A DNA stretch of 43,535 bases from Gammaproteobacteria bacterium (lineage in GTDB: Bacteria; Pseudomonadota; Gammaproteobacteria; Pseudomonadales; Azotimanducaceae), in the NCBI GenBank assembly GCA_003230835.1, contig QIGT01000494.1:1-43535 (forward strand), given 5' to 3'. Under the pieces are notes generated by a model. It saw only the letters and a list, made by a program, of their open reading frames with translations. It was not told the DNA's origin and did no database searches. A program made the position numbers and the translations under genes. Below are positions 39,579-43,535 of the stretch, in pieces; position 1 is the first letter of the stretch, and every line of letters starts with the position of its first letter.

Positions 39579-40337
39579 TTAAGTAGACTCAGCAGAAAGC
39601 GGCGTGCCGTCAGATAACGTAGCCTTGTGATTAGGGCTAAGTTCAAGCATCGTTTCGTCCATCCACTGGCGTGCTTCGAGGGCGACTGCTTCAAGAGTCT
39701 TTCCCGACGTTGAAATGGCCGGGCCAATTTTAAGCGTAATAGTGCCCGGTACTTTGAGTAGCTGACCGTTAGGCCAGTGATCGGTCGCGTTGTGTGCCAC
39801 GGGTATTACGGGTACACCGGCTTCAACCGCGAGCAGTGTGCCGCTGTGACCCCACTTACCCATGCGGCCCTTGGGTACACGAGTGCCTTCCGGAAAAATT
39901 ATTACCCACGTGCCTTCAGACAAGCGTTGTTTGCCTTGCTCCAGTACTTGTTTGACGGCGGAGCGACCAGTTTTGCGGTTAATTGAAATGCAGCGCATAG
40001 AAGCGAGTCCCCATCCCAAAATGGGGATCCACATTAGTTCGCGCTTGAGCACAATAACGTGTCTTGGAAATATCATAAGCTCAGCTAGAGTCTCCCACGG
40101 TGAAGAGTGTTTTATCAGTACAACGCAGGGTTCGTCGGGAAGATTTTCTTTTCCTTCAACTCGCATGTCAACATCGCACAGGATTTTCATTAACCACATT
40201 ACGGTGCGGGCGAAAGAAGGTACCAGCAAAAAACGATAACGATGCGGGAACGGCAGGGCAAGCGTAAGAGCAAGGCCCCACGGCAAGACAAGTAGTCCAC
40301 AAAGGACTAAGAATAGTAGGGAAGTAAAGTGTTTCAA
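39579..40337 (-). CDS. plsC: 1-acyl-sn-glycerol-3-phosphate acyltransferase family protein
   Basis: CVVLIKHSSPWETLAEL, FPEGTRVPKGRMG, VPVIPVAHNA. Confidence 0.92.
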   Translation of the reverse strand: MKHFTSLLFLVLCGLLVLPWGLALTLALPFPHRYRFLLVPSFARTVMWLMKILCDVDMRVEGKENLPDEPCVVLIKHSSPWETLAELMIFPRHVIVLKRELMWIPILGWGLASMRCISINRKTGRSAVKQVLEQGKQRLSEGTWVIIFPEGTRVPKGRMGKWGHSGTLLAVEAGVPVIPVAHNATDHWPNGQLLKVPGTITLKIGPAISTSGKTLEAVALEARQWMDETMLELSPNHKATLSDGTPLSAEST

Positions 40338-40406
40338 AGAGTTACTGCTTTCATTTCCAGAGTGTTATCACTATGCACGGCATTGCCTGACGTTTGAAGC
40401 CGGGTG

Positions 40407-40940
40407 TTATTTGACCAGTTCGTTTACTGCATCAAGGAGTGTATCGAATACGATTACGCCTGAATTTCCAACCAGCTTACTTTCGGTTTTGCTGCCGTTA
40501 CCGGTACGCACCAAAATGGGTCTGGCCCCTGCTGTGGTGGCGGCTTCAATGTCACGCATTGAATCGCCAATGGCTGGCACACCGTCGAGATCCATTTTAA
40601 AGCGATGTCTGATTTGTTCGAACAAGCCAGATTTTGGTTTGCGGCAGGTACATTGGTCATCCGGTGTGTGCGGACAATAGAACACCGCAGCAATTTCTCC
40701 GCCTTCAGCGTGAACGGCGTCATGCATTTTACGCATGATGGCCGCCAGCGTCTTGTGGTCGATCAGCCCACGACCTACGCCTGACTGGTTGGTAGCGACC
40801 ACCACTACAAAACCCGCCTGATGCAACCTGGCAATGGCCTCCAGGCTTCCAGGTAAGGGTTTCCATTCAGAGCATGACTTTATATACGCTTTGGAATCGC
40901 GGTTAATTACGCCGTCTCTGTCGAGTATCACAAGTTTCAT
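40407..40940 (-). CDS. gmhB: D-glycero-beta-D-manno-heptose 1,7-bisphosphate 7-phosphatase
   Basis: VILDRDGVINRDSKAYIKS...VATNQSGVGRG...CPHTPDDQCTCRKPKSGLFEQI; gmhB-plsC pair. Confidence 0.94.
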   Translation of the reverse strand: MKLVILDRDGVINRDSKAYIKSCSEWKPLPGSLEAIARLHQAGFVVVVATNQSGVGRGLIDHKTLAAIMRKMHDAVHAEGGEIAAVFYCPHTPDDQCTCRKPKSGLFEQIRHRFKMDLDGVPAIGDSMRDIEAATTAGARPILVRTGNGSKTESKLVGNSGVIVFDTLLDAVNELVK

Positions 40941-41185
40941 CGTCAGGCATTGTACCGGTAAAACCGCCCTTTCCGTAATTTCTAGTGTATGAGCCTACGC
41001 AGAGGATCGCCGAAGATTGACGTAGATCAGCGAATTTCGCATGATTTAGTTTAGTAGAATAAAGTATGAAAAAAAATGAGGGAATTTGCCCGTATACATC
41101 GCATATTAAGTAGGCATTGCAAGTACCCCGATGTCGAATCAACATGATAATACTCAGGTGTTATCGTCTTGCCTCCCTTAAGGCT

Positions 41186-41219
41186 TGCCCGGCACAACTT
41201 GTGTCGGGCATCTTTTTTT
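41186..41219 (+). terminator. Rho-independent terminator, orphan with respect to annotated genes
   Basis: TGCCCGGCAC-AACTT-GTGTCGGGCA (one G-U) followed by TCTTTTTTT. Confidence 0.85.
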
Positions 41220-41495
41220 GCCGCCTCATCTGTTCAATACTGCGAAGCGGGTGTGGTTACCGTAACCCCGTCATTGAGTACCCGCAGACCGCGGATGTGG
41301 CAATCTGTGTCCGGTTGCTATGGATTCAATCAGTTATACCCCGCAACGTTAAGAGGTTATAGCGAGCTTACCAATCACCGTGCGATGTGACTAACACACC
41401 AAATCCATCTTCCGGTTGCCACTTTTTATCCTGATTCGCCTCATCACAGGTCCTATTGCCTGCGTACTCTGCAACAAGCTTCAGGAGATCAGTAC

Positions 41496-42854
41496 ATGAA
41501 ATTCAGAGTGTATACAAAAGTGGGCATGATCATTTTAGTGGCCCTTCTTCTTATTGTTCCTTTAGGCATGATTTCCACAGTCGTGTACGAACGCAACGCA
41601 TACCGTAATCAGGTGATTAACGAAATTGAGCGTACGTGGACAGGCACTCAACGAATTGCGGGGCCGGTATTGTCGGTGCCCTACTGGGTGGAAGTTAACG
41701 AACAATTCGTAAGCAAAGCTACCGGACTTGAAGAGACCCGAACACGCCGGTTGATGCGTCACGTCTACTGGATTGCACAAACACTCTCTATTACAAGTAA
41801 CGCTGAAACTGAAACACGCTCCAGAGGCATATACAGCGTGCCGGTTTACTCAAGTTCACATAGATTAACCGGTGAATTTGACGTTACGAAATTACTTGAA
41901 CTAAAAACTGAAACACCCGGGTTTGTTTCTTTCGGTCAACCCGAATTGAGCCTTATTGTAAGTGATATACGCGGCATTGGTGGCAACCCTACTCTTTTGT
42001 GGAACGGCGTTGAGCATAGCTTTAAAGCAGGCAGTTCAGTGCCTCATTTAGGCGCTGGTGTTCACGCTGAAATAAACATTGCAAAAAACGCAAAACGCAT
42101 TCCAGTCGACATTACGCTTGAGCTTCGCGGTAGCCAGGAGTTGTCGTTCGCACCGCTTGCCAAAGAGCTCACCGCACAACTTAAATCGAGCTGGCCTCAT
42201 CCAAAATTTGACGGTCAGTTCTTGCCCGAAAAACGTGAAATTTCCGAACAGGGGTTTTCGTCGCGTTGGCGTATGTCTTCATTCGCCACCGATGCGCAAG
42301 GCAAGCTCAACGACTGTGCTAACGGTGGCGAGTGCCATTCGCTGCAGCAACTTTCTTTTGGCGTAAATTTTTTTGAACCGGTCGACATTTACGTAAAGGT
42401 GACCCGCGCCATTAAGTACGGTGCACTTTTTATTGTGCTCACGTTCGTCGCGTTTTTTCTAACCGAAACACTCACCCGCTCTCGCCTGCATCCACTGCAG
42501 TACGCGTTAGTTGGCCTGGCACTCGCCTTATTTTATTTGCTGCTCGTCTCGCTGTCTGAACACATCTCGTTCGGTGCCTCCTATGCTATAGCAACGCTTG
42601 CGTGCGCTGGCCTGATTGGCGTGTATTTAAAAGGAGCTCTGGGCCAAAGTCGGCTTGCCGCCGTATTTAGCGTGGGCATCGCACTTCTTTACGCCATGCT
42701 CTATTCCATCTTGCGCTCCGAGGATTTCGCGCTACTCATGGGCACATTCTTGTTGTTTGCCATGCTCGCGACTGTCATGCTGCTGACTCGTCGAATCGAT
42801 TGGTATGAGATGGGCGCAAGAAGTTCTTCAGTAGATAGTCATAAGCCTGAGTAA
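41496..42854 (+). CDS. creD: Inner membrane CreD-family protein
   Basis: RTWTGTQRIAGPVLSVPYWVE; GSQELSFAPLAKE; GVNFFEPVDIYVKVTRAIKYGALFIVLTFVAFFLTE; C-terminal TM bundle. Confidence 0.94.
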   Translation: MKFRVYTKVGMIILVALLLIVPLGMISTVVYERNAYRNQVINEIERTWTGTQRIAGPVLSVPYWVEVNEQFVSKATGLEETRTRRLMRHVYWIAQTLSITSNAETETRSRGIYSVPVYSSSHRLTGEFDVTKLLELKTETPGFVSFGQPELSLIVSDIRGIGGNPTLLWNGVEHSFKAGSSVPHLGAGVHAEINIAKNAKRIPVDITLELRGSQELSFAPLAKELTAQLKSSWPHPKFDGQFLPEKREISEQGFSSRWRMSSFATDAQGKLNDCANGGECHSLQQLSFGVNFFEPVDIYVKVTRAIKYGALFIVLTFVAFFLTETLTRSRLHPLQYALVGLALALFYLLLVSLSEHISFGASYAIATLACAGLIGVYLKGALGQSRLAAVFSVGIALLYAMLYSILRSEDFALLMGTFLLFAMLATVMLLTRRIDWYEMGARSSSVDSHKPE

Positions 42855-43157
42855 TATAGAGGGGTGAAAAATAAATGGTCTTTAGAGTGTCGAAACTGTT
42901 TACAGTTTCATTAGTTTCGCGCTATAACATAGTAAGCAACCGTTGTGTCAGCCTCCACGAGTAGAGGGGGGTTTCGTATTGATTTCAATGTTTTACGGTA
43001 GGTCGACATAACTTTAGACTCGTTATGTCAAGGGTTGGTGTAATTCTTGCTTACCAATATAGACGCTCCATAGGTGGTTGGGGCGGTATCCAACGCTTAA
43101 CAGCTTGGACAAAACATAAAATAATCACCATAAATCAATAAGTTATAAGGACCAAGG

Positions 43158-43535
43158 ATGAATATCACTTCCTCACGCAAAATTTTTACCGTACTCACAG
43201 CTTGCTTCGCCTTTGCCGCGTTTCAAGTGCCCACATCGGCAGCCTTTATAGAAGGTGCTATCGGATTTGGCGGCTTGTTTACGCCAACCGGCGGTTCAGG
43301 AGCCGATCTTGGCGACGCCACAGGCATAGACATCGGGCTTTCACAAGTCATTGATGCTAATGGCGATTTCACTCCTACTGTAGGCTCTTCTGCGGTTTTT
43401 AGTCATCTAGACTTCAACCCGGCCAATACGCCAATTGCATCCTTTTGGTCTGTAACTGCGGGCGCCACCACGTTCAGCTTTGATTTACTTGATATTGGTG
43501 TGGATTTCCAGGATGCTAATCAAATTAACCTGTCC
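43158..43535 (+). CDS. Secreted hypothetical protein, truncated by window edge (possible exosortase-sorted family)
   Basis: Manual translation MNITSSRKIFTVLTACFAFAAFQVPTSAAFIEGAIGFGGLFTPTGGSGADLGDATGIDIGLSQVIDANGDFTPTVG...; AAGGA RBS. Confidence 0.7.
   Translation, partial: MNITSSRKIFTVLTACFAFAAFQVPTSAAFIEGAIGFGGLFTPTGGSGADLGDATGIDIGLSQVIDANGDFTPTVGSSAVFSHLDFNPANTPIASFWSVTAGATTFSFDLLDIGVDFQDANQINLS

Noticed and set aside
39579-40337. HX4E rather than HX4D motif (KHSSPWETL) in PlsC-like protein
   Set aside because: HX4E-type variants are, to my recollection, common in this PlsC subfamily; not treated as novel.

Overview
Gammaproteobacterial-type chromosomal segment (inferred from gene content and order). 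It has three parts. (1) Positions 1-8.5 kb hold secreted proteases and small enzymes: a subtilase with a LamG-like insert, ppa, a lipoprotein, a GlyGly-CTERM trypsin, a cupin, MAPEG and a PPOX-family protein. (2) Positions 8.8-18.4 kb are the classic origin-proximal core: yidC-yidD-rnpA-rpmH <- / -> dnaA-dnaN-recF-gyrB. It carries four exact or near-exact ParB parS palindromes and a cluster of GGACAGGCACT repeats between recF and gyrB. (3) Positions 18.5-43.5 kb start with HMG-CoA synthase and a stop-interrupted acyltransferase. A surface-polysaccharide/sugar-modification locus follows, with GT2, C-methyltransferase, 3,5-epimerase, DUF4910, flippase, an antisense SDR/2OG-oxygenase/cytochrome c-PQQ dehydrogenase cassette, and an SGNH-FkbH-ACP-MBOAT unit. 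Downstream are a REPIN-like element, an epimerase, plsC/gmhB, creD and a truncated secreted protein. The best candidate for an under-described system is the SGNH + FkbH(HAD-IIIC) + ACP + MBOAT unit (32.3-37.1 kb). It is formally analogous to Dlt D-alanylation but probably carries a glyceryl-type acyl group. Other strong leads are an internally duplicated Cys-rich protein of unknown function (21440-22501), mutually exclusive hairpins between rpmH and rnpA, and a PQQ dehydrogenase with a DxD motif suggesting lanthanide dependence. All calls come from reading the sequence and supplied translations; no database search was run.
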